From positions 663,970,618 to 664,034,617 of the forward strand of contig CM060990.1 of NCBI GenBank assembly GCA_030765065.1: a DNA stretch of 64,000 nucleotides, written 5' to 3'. Under the pieces are notes generated by a model. It saw only the letters and a list, made by a program, of their open reading frames with translations. It was not told where the DNA came from and ran no database searches. Shown here piece after piece: positions 1-12,059 of the stretch; positions within the stretch are counted from its first letter, which is position 1, and every line of letters starts with the position of its first letter. The position numbers were made by a program, and so were the translations under genes. This DNA comes from Deroplatys truncata (taxonomy: Eukaryota > Arthropoda > Insecta > Mantodea > Mantidae).

Positions 1-282
1 GGCAGAAATAGAACCATTTAGTGTAATTTCATTAAACAAAAACAACATTGTAAATTTAAATGTGACTTATGGGGGTCGGCTTGAAACCCCCGTTAGTCCC
101 TCTCTGGATCTGTCTCTATCATGTGAGAAGACAGTTGACAGCTCATTAGCTCCTAATCATTAACATTGCCTTTATCCAAATTTTTCCCTTCCAGTTCTTA
201 CTCTGAACATAACCTATTGAAAGAATAATGTACATATTGGATCTTATACATGATGAATCGGGGTGTATTTGTTCGGATGTTA

Positions 283-368
283 TGATGGTCATTTTAGGGT
301 CAATTTAAATTGACCCTAGTTGTAGGTTCCAATTTAAAGATATTAAATTGACCCCAAAATGACCATCA
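283..368. repeat. Inverted repeat, 26-bp arms
   Basis: The arm at 283-308 pairs with 343-368 with one mismatch, and the inner part of the left arm is itself palindromic (AGGGTCAATTTAAATTGACCCT at 297-318). It lies in the intron left of exon A. It may be the end of a small DNA transposon or a hairpin; no coding content. Confidence 0.75.
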
Positions 369-710
369 CAATGTTCTCCAAACAAAACATAACTAATACC
401 ATTTACTTTTCCCCATAATATCCAGCAACTTTTATCTAAGAAATTTCTTTCTGTGACGCTTAGTTTTGGAGATATCGTGCAGTCTCAACTTAAATGGTCC
501 ACCCTGAATATCTTACAAAATACATGCTGCTCTTAGTATAAATTCAATGTAATGCATAGTTTAAATTTTATACTTTTGCAATTTTATAATGTGTATACCA
601 TGTGAATAAATAAATAAATGGTTCCCAAACCATTGATTTATTTAAAATGTATTCAATTCTCTGTTTGAACAGTTCTGGCGGAGCTAATTGCAGTCGATGT
701 TTCCATATAG

Positions 711-836
711 TCCTTCGATCAAGAAATGTATTACAAGTGCGAACCGAGGGACTGGATAAATGCTACTCAAATCAGGATGCAGTACAAGCCAGATGTCCTG
801 ATGAAAATGACTGATCCAAAGAAATACTTTTATACA
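711..836 (+). CDS. Host gene, internal exon A (cysteine-rich insect protein)
   Basis: This exon encodes 42 residues beginning SFDQEMYYKCEPRDW and ending KKYFYT. The frame has a stop (TAG) immediately upstream that is also the acceptor (ccatatag), so coding can only begin after it. The donor is ACA|GTGAGT, near consensus, leaving phase 0. The next exon in frame also starts in phase 0. Two other frames are open over part of this stretch, but only this one joins the later exons. The aromatic and cysteine-rich composition fits an extracellular domain. Earlier exons, including any signal peptide, lie left of the window. The exon itself is well supported; the exact acceptor is less certain because its pyrimidine tract is weak. 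Confidence 0.7.
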
Positions 837-1052
837 GTGAGTGTATATGTATTTACTACAAAGCACAGCATTTAATATCTTCATTATATGCAGAAGCATA
901 ATGCTGTGTGTGCGTAGTGTGATTAATGAATTAATAATACTCTGATATGCATTTTATTAATTCATTCCATTATTTAAGAAATGGTGCTGATAGTTGAACA
1001 GATTTAAAAACTTCCTGCTGGTCATCGTGGTGACATAATTTAAGAGAGAGTG

Positions 1053-1780
1053 TAAAGACTGGTTCACAATAACCCCAGAACAAGAAGCAAAAGAACATAC
1101 AACATTGTAATTCATAATACCCTGATTACGAGATCTGGAATGCATATCAATAGCAAAGTGGGTAGTCAATTATGTGCATTGAGGTGTCATTTGCTTGTAA
1201 CTGATCAGTGATATTATTTCACATGCTTCTAATTCAGCCATCTAATTAGAGGTTAGCGAACATCAAAATTCAGTGTTAAACATTTTCTAAATGCAGATCC
1301 ATTACTATTTCCAATACGACCAAGCATCATTGCATTATTAATAGCACACATTAAAGTTCTTTGTTAACTTCTACCAGTTTTTGTTGTTTGTAGCTTTTGC
1401 CGTTTATTTATTCAAGCAATAGCCAGTTTAGACTATAAGTGACGCCTTCACTGGAAGAACTAATGGTCAATGGATCTGAGGTAGTTAAATGCACATTTGC
1501 TGGGATTTCTTCTAGTTTCATTTATCCAGTTTGTGACTAGAGAGAGCTCTAGTGGTTGTTTCATGTCACAGCTACCTTGAATAGTTTTTACAGAGATGAG
1601 TCAATATGCCATCCCTGGGAGTTAAAACAAGAAATTTAAAACTTGACCAAGTCTTATTTCTTGTTCGCAGAACCAAGGAAAAGTCTCGTTAATTGTGAAT
1701 GCTCACCTTATAATACATGCATTTTACCTTTTTTGTTTTCAGTCAGGTTTCCATTCTCGGTTATTGTGAACCAGCCTTAA
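1053..1780. mobile_element. MITE-like element with GGTTCACAATAACC ends
   Basis: A left end taaagactggttcacaataa (1053 on) is mirrored by ggttattgtgaaccagcctt (1759 on) in inverted orientation. The 728-bp interior has no convincing ORF. The same right end recurs near 16570-16592, 33531-33555 and 44755-44779, so this is a dispersed family. Non-autonomous DNA transposon is an inference from the inverted ends; the target duplication is not clear. Confidence 0.55.
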
Positions 1781-3333
1781 CACAGTGTAGTCGATCACTT
1801 GTTTCTGAGGAACGGAATGGAGGGTAACTCAAGAACATCTTGGAAATGGGGAAGAAAATACTGCCATTTCAAACCCTATGGTTTGCAAAAATTGATATGG
1901 GCTGACAATTGCTTTTCATGCAGCTGGTAAAGCCATGTTGTTTTACATGAATACAGTGTTATTATTTACTTCATTGCCGCAATGCCCAGTATCTGCTTGT
2001 GTTATAGTTTCCTGTAATTTTTCTATAAAAAGAATTTGATATTTGTAATGAGCAGTCTCCTTCTGTGTAATTGAAAAGTAAAGTAAACAAGAGACCATGG
2101 AAAGAACATTATAGAAAGCTTGAATTCTTGATTTTACCAGGCATCTTAACTGAATTTATGGGGTCAAGAAGCATCTAAATCACTTTGAAAATTGAGGTGT
2201 TGCCACTATCCATGAGAAGGGGAATCACCCTAAAGTGAGAAAAGAGCAAATATAATACTGTATTAGATAACAGTAATAATGGCATAAATAACTGTGAATC
2301 ATACTGTAGTATGTATTATTAACTGCCCTCCCCCTTCTTTTGGGTAGCTTTCTGTTTGACATAGCAAATGACTGGCTAAGAACTGTTCCCCCCCCCCCCC
2401 AACACATAGGCTGCTGATAATGCTATTTACTCTGGCTGGCCATAAACCGTTCTGCATCAACTAACTGTTGTGAACTGCTAGCTAATGATGTTTACCCTGC
2501 TGGCTGCCAATAAACTCCCTGCATGAACTGTCTCATTGTACTGTCCTAAACTGCTGTTTCCAAAATGCTAGACTTTTTGTACCTGACTGGCTGTCTGCTG
2601 TCGATTTTTGCAACACGATGTAATGAATGAGGTTCAAGCTACTCATGCCAACAATCTTTCCCTCTAGCTACATATATGGAAGTGTTGCAAACTTAAACCA
2701 GCAACATTTAATGTTGCTACAATACTTATTTTTACTTTCCATAGTTTCTAGCCTCAAATCAGTAAATGACCAAATGAATGCACTTGCTACAATGACTTGC
2801 ATCTGGCTCTTTAAAATTACAGATTGAATAGCGATTGTTGGATGTCATTATGCTGTCTTGAGTCAGGAACTTATAAAGTTCATTAACTTGGAAAATTTTC
2901 ATAGAGAATACCCGTGGCTCCAAAATCAAAAGTACGAAAATAATAAAGCAGAAGACATAATAAACTTCATAACTTTTTTTCAACAAGTTTTCCAGCAAAC
3001 TATTTATGGATGGTTTCAACATAATATGCTGTTTCTGAGTGCATTCAATTGAATTTCTTTCCTTAGAAAAATGTTAGGTATTTATTTATTTTTTTTATTT
3101 TATGTTTTCCATGAATATGAATATCTTGGTGGTACAGCAGGAGAATTTTTATTTATTGCATATGTGTGTGTGCGTGGGTGGGTGTGTGTGTGTTTTTTTG
3201 ACCAAGAAAATGTTCTTACTAATTCATGGCTTCGTCAAGATTTAAGTAATATAGTGAGGAATATATACAGGAAATATACATTTTACAGTGTTATATAAAG
3301 AGAATACATATTAATTAATGACTAATAATAATA
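1781..3333. other. Intronic sequence without recognised gene
   Basis: AT-rich intron. It contains a run of 12 or so C residues near 2390, a short GT-rich tract at 3164-3196, and short ORFs with no recognisable domains or codon signal. Confidence 0.6.
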
Positions 3334-3372
3334 GTGGTGGTGGTGGTGGTGGTGGTGGCGGTGGCGGCGACA

Positions 3373-3416
<44 letters not shown>
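3334..3416. repeat. Compound triplet microsatellite (GTG)n-(TAC)n
   Basis: About 28 bases of GTG/GCG units are followed by some 45 bases of TAC units. It directly abuts the broken 3' side of the LINE reverse transcriptase, just after the YADD block. Poly-serine/histidine readings across it are artefacts. Confidence 0.95.
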
Positions 3417-3418
<2 letters not shown>

Positions 3419-5309
3419 TGCAGGTTGGTGCATGTATTACCCTGGAGAATAAGATTGGTATCATCAGCATATAATATAGTCTCAGCATGTGGTATATTGA
3501 CAGGCAGATCATTAATGTACACTAGAAAGAGTATAGGTCCGAGATTAGAGCCTTGGGGAACTACACATCTATCTTATTTTACCAAGAAGGGAGCAATTCT
3601 GTTGTACATAACTGTTTCCAGAATTTTAGAAAACCCAGACTGGATAGCAATAGTCCTATAATTATCAACAATATTTACATCATCTTTTTTATATACAGGG
3701 ACAATTTTTGCCAGCTTCAATTTATTAGGAAATGCCCAGTTGAGAGGGAGGTATCGCATATATCCTGTATGGGATTAACAATGCTGTCCTTACATAATTT
3801 AATGACACACTCAGGTACCTCGTCAAATCCTGCAGAGTAGTTATTCTTTTTTGAGTTAATTATTTTAATTATTTCATCATGCATAACTGGCCTAAGAAAC
3901 ATGGTTTTTTTCATTTCTGTTTAGTTTAGCACATGGACTATTGCTATTATTTTGTTGTGGTAATGATACTCTATCAGCAACAGTAATAAAATGGTCATTA
4001 AAGATGTTAGCAACTTCCGTTGGATTCTTAACAATGGTATTATCAATTTTTAATGAGATTTTATTATCATGGCAAACTTTAGAACTGGAGGTTTCTCTTT
4101 TTACTATATCCCATAATGTTTTGTTTCTATTCAATGAGTTACTAATGTATTGCTTTTTTGCAGCTTTTATTACTTTATCATAAATTTGCCTATATTGTTT
4201 GAGATATTTTTGGAACTGTTCAGTTTTGTTGGTTTTACTCAATTTTAGGAGAAAACGTTTTCTATTGCTAGAGTTTATAATTCCTTTGGTAATCCATTTT
4301 TTCCTTACATTCATCTGTCGATTTTTTATTGTTTTATATGGAAATGCTGTATTAAAGTGGCGCATAAAAGTTGTTATGAAGTTGTGATATTTCATATCTA
4401 CAGAGGATACCCTATATATATCTAATCAGTCTTCATTGCTTAATAGTGTATTAAAATATGACATGTTTTGATTAGAATAAATTCTTTTATATTGTTCTTG
4501 AGCCTTAGACTTATTGCTAGCATTTAATTCATTTATTAAACTTAATATTATGGCATTATGATCAGAATAACCTGCATTAATATTTGTGAGTTTGTAGTTC
4601 ATGTCTGCTTTGTTGAATAACATGACATAGATTATTGTACTGGAGCTATCCGTTTCTCTGGTGGGACTTTCTATTGCATTTTCCAGATTAAATGAGGCGA
4701 GTACATTTTTTAATTTTAGAAGGGGAGTGCTTTCTTTCTGAAAATCAATATTGAAGTCTTCACAAATTAATATATTTTTTGCATGCTTTTTTTATGAAGG
4801 TAATCATTATTTCTAATTTGTCCAAAACGGCCTTATAGTCTCCATTTGGTGACCGATATGCATGCAATGAATAATTTTAAATCTGTTATTTCTACTACAG
4901 TGTGTTCGAACACTTTCTCTTCATTTAGTGAAGATGTTTGACCATATCTTTTATATTTAATGCCCTCTTTTATTGCTATCATAGTACCCCCATGAATATA
5001 ATTCTCCCTACAGTAAATGTCTCCAATTACAAAATTTGAGAGAATGACTGACTCTGTACTCATGCTTGTATTTTTAAGCCAGTGCTCAGTGAAACAGCAA
5101 ACCTGTACATTTTCAAGTGTGTTTATAAATACTTCTATATCTAAGAGCTTATTGCTAAGACACTGGACATTTTGATAAATTACATTAAAGTCCTTTTTTG
5201 GTATACAAGGAAAAGGTTTATTACCACTGTGCTCCGACATCGAGAAACATTGGGTTTCCACGGATACTGCATCCACCACATGGTTTATAAGTTTCCTTGT
5301 CCCTGGCAT
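3417..5309 (-). pseudogene. LINE ORF2: endonuclease and reverse transcriptase, broken
   Basis: ORF2 of a non-LTR retrotransposon, read leftwards. The AP-like endonuclease comes first: QNVQCLSNK near 5190, TEHW near 5080, a YRSPNGD block near 4850 in another frame, and SDHNAI near 4560 as the catalytic SDH. A linker ORF follows (4395-3892). The reverse transcriptase has VPVYKKDD..V.NYR.I (3574-3759), then [15 protein letters not shown] near 3490. The YADD catalytic block is the last thing kept; thumb and 3' UTR are gone. At least four frame breaks make it inactive. ORF2 starts at ATG 5309, inside the end of ORF1. Clade is uncertain; the esterase in ORF1 favours a CR1/L2-like element. Confidence 0.85.
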
Positions 5310-6348
5310 TTGCTGATCCTCTCACACAAGAACCTTCCAAACTTAACTGCACCTCTTCTGTTGAGATGAACACCATCTCTACCTAGATCCTCTGTCCGTA
5401 TGCACCAGTTACCGTCCAGCATCATACACTTTCGAGTATAGCATAACCATTCCAGCTCTGCATTAATTCTTCTCACTTTTTGTGTGGTCACATCTCGCCT
5501 GCATAATATTCCACTGATCAAAACTTTGGTTTCTGGGCTTTGAATTTTGATTTCACTTATTAGGTCCATGGTATCGCCCATAATTTCTTCAGCCATAATT
5601 CCTCTCTGGATGTTGTTCGTTCCCACGTGAATAGCAACCACGTCTGGCTTTATTTCGTTCAGTTTCGCATTTTCAACTTCACGTTTTAGCTCTTCCACTC
5701 GTATCCCTGGGTAGCATCGTACTTAATAGCCAGCATCTCTGCATTCATTCTGGCAAATTTCAGTAGTGAGTCCCCAAACACCATAACTTTTTTTCCATTA
5801 CTTCCCTTGCTGTTTCTCCTTTCTTGCTGATCCCAATTTCTCTTCCATTGTTCACTGGTGGGTTCGCTTTCTTTATACAGTACGCTAAATTGGTTCGTAG
5901 TTGTTACTGCACTACCACGTTGATCATCTGGTAGGCGAACCGCTTTGTTTGTTTTCCTTCTTGTAACTGTAACATAAGTTTCTTTTTCGGTCTGATGTTG
6001 GATTTCATTTTTTAACTCTACATTTTCTTGTTTCAGTGCCACGATCTCTATTTGTACTTGTTTTCTCTCTTGTTTCAGTGATATGATTTCTTCTTGTGCT
6101 TGTTTTAAGTCTTTGTTCAACATATCAACGATTATTTGTAGTGATGCTGTGCACGTTGTTTGTGCCAAAAATTTATTTTGATTATACTTTGCCTCAGGGC
6201 TTCGGATCTCGTTGTCTTCATTTACACAGATTTCTGTATCACAAATTGATATGCCACTCACTTCATTTAAGACTTTTCCGCTGTTTTTTCCATTATTGAC
6301 GCACTGTTTTTGTAACATGCTATGAGTTACCACTTTACATGCCGCCAT
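5285..6348 (-). pseudogene. LINE ORF1: coiled coil plus SGNH/GDSL esterase domain
   Basis: The product starts MAACKVVTHSML at 6348, has a coiled coil (LKQAQEEIISLKQERKQ and following, about residues 80-125), then an SGNH-hydrolase fold: block I at VMVFGDSLLKF, block III at IHVGTNNIQRG, block V at GRDGVHLNRRG. The three blocks give the Ser, Asn and Asp/His positions expected for the family. A single-base shift near 5705-5715 (between GYEW and PGIRVEELKRE readings) breaks the frame. ORF1 esterases are known from CR1 and L2-type LINEs, where they are thought to help RNA or membrane handling. Its stop overlaps the start of ORF2 by 25 bases. Confidence 0.85.
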
Positions 6349-6580
6349 CTTGAGGATCTGTCTATGTGTCTATTTCACATGCTCCATTAGGTTTTCCTAA
6401 TTTCAATCTATCATCTAAATTTTCATACAGTACACTGCCAAGCTCCACACAGTACTTCCCTATGCAAGCTGTTGCCTATATTTTCCATTCTTAGAAGTAA
6501 TGCTTTTCTAGAAGATAAGACACTAGCTTATAAGCAAAGTGTTTTACGGTGCCTAACGTATATTTTAAATTGAAATACAG

Positions 6581-6715
6581 CAAGTTCTGCACTTTTGTGA
6601 TACAGATGTGACATTCCAATGTTTGGGAGACTGGCAGGGGCCACACAATGAAAGATATTTGGCACTCCATGATACACGGCAAGGTGCAGAATGTCGACCA
6701 TGCTACAGATATGCG
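6581..6715 (+). CDS. Host gene, internal exon B
   Basis: This exon encodes 45 residues, QVLHFCDTDVTFQCLGDWQG followed by PHNERYLALHDTRQGAECRPCYRYA. The acceptor is tgaaatacag and the donor GCG|GTAAGC; both edges are phase 0. The C-x-G-D-W-x-G and R-Y-L-A-L-x-D-T stretch followed by R-P-C-Y-R recalls the GDW..G / RYLAL / RPRYRCA signature of insect proteins annotated with DUF7042-7045 domains. This is recognition from memory, not a search. An earlier stop in a competing frame excludes use of the nearer gatacag acceptor. The exon lies 5.7 kb from exon A across an intron filled with a LINE and a MITE. Confidence 0.78.
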
Positions 6716-6784
6716 GTAAGCATTATCATTATCAAAGCTTATTATACACATTGTTTTTCAATATGCAGCAGCACTCAACTTAAC

Positions 6785-7020
6785 CTTCATGGGTAGCTGA
6801 GGTCATTAAGGTAAGGAACTCCTGAATGGGAGATCTGCAGTTCAAATTCTGCCAGGATCATCCTCCCTGACAGGTTTTTTTTTTCAGGTTTTTCCTAAAT
6901 TCTCATAACTGACAAATGGTACCCTAAACTTAGGCCTGAAATGTTTCCTACCCAAATTTCTTTTCTCAATTATCATTTAAGTAATATCAGTGTACACCAC
7001 CTGTGGTGCTGTTTGCAGTA
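6785..7020 (+). repeat. tRNA-derived SINE, family B, diverged
   Basis: The head has a tRNA-like B-box region (gcagttcaaattctgcc), and the body contains CCTGACAGGTTTTT and a conserved tail. The copy at 23776-23990 shares the head, CCCTGACAGGTTTTT and the TTCTCAT..CTGAAA body. Both are imperfect. Confidence 0.55.
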
Positions 7021-7344
7021 AGAAGGGGTTTTAAACACTACTAAAAAAGAGCACTCTACCTAAAAAACTTGATAGTATAGATTTTTAGGTGTTTTGTTTT
7101 CTTGCTGTGTTTCTCTCTTCTATTACATTCACAAGCACCATAACTGTTATTATCTGATGACAAACAGTACCAAAGAGAGAGACAAACATTCTAGCTGCAA
7201 CAAATGTTGTATACATTTTACCAGCAAACATTTTGACATGTGGAAATCAGAAGTACCAACAACTTACAAATTTATGCACTGTCATTTCACAGAATGAGCA
7301 TCAAAATTTAGCTACTGTCACTCTGAATTGAAATTTGATTAGGA

Positions 7345-7800
7345 TACAAACCATTACACTTGTGTAAAACACAAGATGAAACAACACAAGCTTGTAAGAA
7401 AATAAATACACAGACTTTGGGCATGTGGCCGACCTAACAGGAATTTTGTTAGCACCGAGAAGCACACTATCAGCAGAGTTGAATATTCAATGATTCCTAA
7501 ATTTAAGTGCATAGATTTCATACGCAAATTATAACTACCTTCATCATAGAAGATGTTAGAAATGGTGTCCTTGTGCCGCCACATATTTCTCATACCTTCT
7601 AAGAAAAATTGCATTAACACTCATTAATTTTTCATGGCTATGTAAATAAAACTATGTTTTGTTTGTAAAAAATGATTAAACACGGGTCAGTCGTTAACAT
7701 TATTACAACACCCAATTGCAGAAATTAACTCTACCCACATTATTGTGTGGTTGTAATTACTGAACTACAGGTATGTTGTGGAGTTTTAATTTTAAAATTT
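7345..7800. repeat. Dispersed repeat, copy 1
   Basis: This stretch aligns by eye with 61390-61760: shared landmarks include GCCGCCACA, ATTAACACTCATTAATT, ATGTAAATAAAAC, AAACA.GGGTCAGT and CACCCA.TTGCAGAAATTA, in the same order and orientation. The family is not recognised. Read on the minus strand part of it has a short open frame, but no known domain. Confidence 0.7.
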
Positions 7801-9265
7801 ATGTGGCATTCCAAGCTAAGGAGAATATTAATTCTGCTTCTATCTGTGAAAAGCCACAATAACTAAATTATTAAAATGTGTAGGTGCAAATATAAACTGA
7901 TTTAATTCAAGTGCAGTGTTAAATGTCATGGACCATCCATGAGGGGAGATTTAAATGTTTGCCATATAGATTCCTGAATGTGTTAACTGGTGATTAAACA
8001 GGAGAACCATAAGTCATGATTGCATATTTTCTATGTTTGTTTGATTAAATAATAAAATGCCACTAGCCACTAAAACTAATAATTTAATTTATTGAACTCG
8101 CCAATAAAAATATTAAATCATAACTAAAATAGAACCATCAGTGTCATTGGTGTTATTACTTTGTATTTTGTCCATTTTCTATACACATTTGGATCCACTG
8201 CCATATGTGTCTGCTTACTCGTCTGAGTGTTTTGGGAGTGATCATTGTGAAAATGTAGCAAATTTATTCTTTTAAATCTGCAGAAAATGTTTTCCGAATC
8301 ATCGCAAGATTTTATTTTCGGTAGGACCACAGCTAGTTATCACACATGGTGAGGTTGGGGCTTCTTGGAGGCCAGTTGACACTTCCCCTCGACTGAATGT
8401 ACCATTGATGCATTTATATTGTCACTGATGGCATTGTTTGGATATTTTGAGGTCTTCCACTGTGTTTAGCATCCAATACAGAGCCATTTAGGAGTGTAAT
8501 CCTTTCCATTTTCCGTAAATTACTTTCAGTTGTGCTGCTTTATTGAAATGATGAAAGAAGTTTTCTCTGATTTCTTCATGCATTTTGCCGGTTCTGTATT
8601 TTTCATGTATTCATAAACTCACAATGAGACATTCCTCAATTTGAATCTGTTTGTATTTACCATTGCTTATAAAACAGAAGTGAAACAATGTAGCATGAGT
8701 CAATCAATTTGAAAATGTGCTCCAAAGAAATCCAGCTTGTAAACATAACATTCACTGAAGACTATTAGGAAAGAGACTATTACATCTGCAATATTTGAAG
8801 TGGGAAAATATTCCCCTCTGCTTATAAACAGTTGTAAGTTAGTTGCACCTGCAACAGATGTGTTATTTCAATACAAAATTTATCCAATCATGACTTATGA
8901 TCCATCTGTTAGTTACACTGAACTAAATACTAAGTAACTTTTTCCTTTAAGTACTAGACTTGCTATAACAATTTGATTTGTGTAAGATATTTATCATGGT
9001 ATTACTCTGTGATGCATTTTATTATGAAAGCATGTTTAAGCCCATGGACAGTTAAAAAGAAAATGAGTCAGTTTTTCCTATGCAACTTTTTTTGTAATAT
9101 CAACACATTTCACATAGTTTGTCATTGAAGTTTCCTCAGAATTATAATTTTCAGGATGTACTGCACCTGGCTATATTGAAGAAACATACTTGTCATCCAT
9201 CTCAACCTTGACCTACATCACACTGCTTGTGTGTGGGGTTCAGTAGACAACAGTGGTTAGTAGTA
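7801..9265. other. Intronic sequence without recognised gene
   Basis: AT-rich intron 2 sequence. I see no domains, no strong repeats and no splice-flanked open frame. Confidence 0.55.
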
Positions 9266-11954
9266 CAGTAGACCCTCGCTAATTCAAAATCAGATAAACT
9301 GTAAACTCAGTTAAACCGTAGTAGCTGCTCGATCCCTGCTGCATTACATGGAAAAATCTACCACTTAAACTGAATTTTGGATAATTCATACTACAAGCTA
9401 AAATTTGGTCACCTTGTTACATATTTCATATGTTATTCTTCATTTAAACCGAATATGTATGTTGTGCTGTGCACTACAGTATTTTTCGTTAATTTTTCTC
9501 ATTACTGTACTGTAATTTCTCAACAATGGTCTGATTGCTTATTTGCTGCTGTGTATCACTTCCACAGCATGATGTAAAGGCGGGGAAAGAGGGAGTTGGT
9601 CAGCAGACTGCACATGGCGCACGACTCGCAACAATCCAGAGAGCTGTTTGTGCTTGTGAACAGTGAGTGCTTTTTTTAGTTCCATTTATACCCCACCTTT
9701 AACTGCATTGGAACTTATTGCCTGTTGGCAATAGTGTTAACTCATGTAACTCTTGTCTTTGGTTTTCTTGCACTTTGTTTTTTAATCATTAGATCATACA
9801 CACATTCACACTCTCATTCATACTTCCAGACTGGAGAGGATAAGGAATAATCTTGGCTAGAGAAAAATTCCCTCCCCCAGTTGGGAATTGAACAAGGGAT
9901 GCCTATCATAGTAGGCAGGTGCTCTACAGCCAGCCTTGTTTTTTTTCCCCCCTTTCGCTCCATCACTCGCTATGCTGCCAAAAGATAAATGTGCTCATAA
10001 TGCTCTCACGTTGAAACAAAAACAGCAAACTTTACATATGGTCGATAGTGGAGAGAAGTCCAAAACACCGGTTGCAGAACACTTTCAGATTCTGAAGTGT
10101 ACTGTCTTCTCATCGATTATAAGTTCAAAACAGAAAATAGAGGCAAGTCTGACAAGTTATTCATTTAGTGGCAATAGCAAGCACATGAGACCAGCAAAAC
10201 ATGAAGAGTTGGAGGATTCGCTGTTAGAATGGTTCCAACACATGCGTTCACAGCAAATTCCACCGTTCGGCCCCATGTTTCAAAAAAATACTCTGGAAAT
10301 CCCCCAAAAAGAAGGAATATCTGTGTTTATGTCTTCTGAGGGATGGCTATGACATTTTCAGAAGAGGCCTAAAATCAGTGCTGTCAGTGTCTTTGGGGAG
10401 GCACGTAGAGTAAACGAGGAAGATGGCATGAGTGGGCGCGGGAGTTTCAATCTAAGTGCTCTCATCATCACCCAAGAAATGTGTTTAATATGGGTGAAGC
10501 AGGCGTTTTCTATAACTTGATGCCTGAAATAACACTACGTGCCAAGGGCAGAAAATGCCATGGAGGAAAATGCAGCAAGAAGAGATTGACGGTGGTCTCG
10601 TGTTGTAATTCAGATGATTCTGAGAAGCTCAAACCATAAGTGATTGAAGAATACAAAAATCCATGTTGTTTTAAAAATGTCAACCTAATCAATCTGCCAA
10701 GTCAGTACGAGAATAACAATATAGCTTGAATGACCAAATCTCTTGAAGATTCAACAACAAATGGCTGCGAGAAAGAGGAACATTTTGCTAACTTTGGAAC
10801 ACTGCTTGGTACATCAGTTCGATGACCTGGAACTTCTGAACATAGAAGTTGTCTTCTTACTAGCTAACACCACGAGCCGTCTGCAACCATGTGATCAAGG
10901 AATAATCTCCTCAATGAAGTGTAATTACAGACGCCAACTGGTTAAGGCTGCCATCGGTACAATAGAACTACAAGAAACAGTTCCACATTGGAATGTACTG
11001 CAAGCTATCTGCAACATATCTGCTGCTTGGGATGAAGTTATAACGGACACCATAATTAACCGTTTTAAGAATGGACAGCAACTGATAATGCCGCTGAAAC
11101 TGAACAGGAAACCAATGATCCACATCTGAACTAATAATGTGGATACAATTGGGATTCTGATAATGCTCTTCTACACGCTTACACCCAGTTGGTGCTCTCT
11201 TGTAGCGTCAATATGGAAGAATGGATGCAGGGAGACAACATCTGTGCTGCTGAAGAACCAGTTATCTGCTGATGATGCAGAAGAGAATGATAATTCTTTA
11301 CTGTCATCTTCTGAGATGGAACATGAAGATATGACACCATGACCCCGCACCTAAGTTGCTGCTGCAGTTTCTGTTCTTGAGAGATTTGCTGACACTTTTG
11401 GTGTCTCCATGGCATTTCAAGCTGCCCTGGATGTGGTATCTTCAAAGAGTACCATAATATTATGACCAACGTTCCGCCAACAACAATTAATGGTTTTTTC
11501 AAATTATAAAACTAAAATGTATAATGTATAAGAGTTGTAACTAAAACATGTGTTTGGATTAAAACTTAAGAGTTAAAAGAACAGTATATTTAAAGTGTTT
11601 CATAAGGTTATTGTTTGTTGTATTATACAACTCACTAATTCAATGAGTACAACATTGTTCCAAATAGTACTGTTTTAAGAAAAATTATGACAAGCATTTG
11701 ACAGTATACTTTCTCAGTTAAACAAATGCCAGATATACCATTTAAGCAGTTATTTTTACTTTTTCTTAGAGGTGATGAAAGCGGAACACCCTCATTCATT
11801 GGTACGCATAACAGATAAAGTGAACTCAACAGTCGTATTTTGCCATTTCAGATAATACGGGACTATTTTTACAAAACCTCATTAATTCAAACTTCGTTAA
11901 ACCGAAATGGCTATTTTTCGGCCCCTTGGAATTCGGTTAAACAAGGGTGTACTA
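9266..11954 (+). mobile_element. Tigger-type DNA transposon, full length but decayed
   Basis: The left end cagtagaccctcgctaatt follows a TA dinucleotide at 9264-9265. The right end caagggtgtacta is its degraded inverse and is followed by TA at 11955-11956. The length (about 2.7 kb) suits Tigger. The transposase remnants lie in between on the plus strand. TA target duplication and end sequence are typical of the Tc1/mariner-pogo superfamily. Confidence 0.8.
9972..11342 (+). pseudogene. Tigger transposase remnant
   Basis: The N-terminus (MLPKDKCAHNALTLKQKQQT, then VAEHFQILKCTVFSSII) is a CENP-B/pogo helix-turn-helix, followed by the second HTH (LEDSLLEWFQHMRSQQIP). The DDE_1 domain has NMGEAGVFYNLMPEITLRAK near 10490-10545, GSEK-like and PCCFKNVNL, AWM-like, LLTLEHCLVH near 10790 and TTSRLQPCDQGIISSMK near 10875. 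The first catalytic Asp is lost (NADE-type block reads NMGE) and the second is Glu in LEHC; the third, in PCDQGI, remains. Several stops and shifts confirm a dead copy. Confidence 0.85.
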
Positions 11955-12059
11955 TAGTAGTATTTAAGAAGCAGGTTCCCTTTAAGCACCTCAGCCTGAA
12001 AGACTTTCTGTGCGCACTTCTGGTTCGTAATTTAGGGATCAATATCTACATTTTAGATA

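Noticed and set aside
711..820. Alternative frame of exon A beginning SGGANCSRCFHIVLRSRNVL
   Set aside because: It looks cysteine-rich, but it ends at TGA before any usable donor and does not join exon B in phase.
3315..3522. Poly-Val and poly-Ser/His ORFs
   Set aside because: Translation of triplet repeats; only the short NDLP..YADDT part is real RT sequence.
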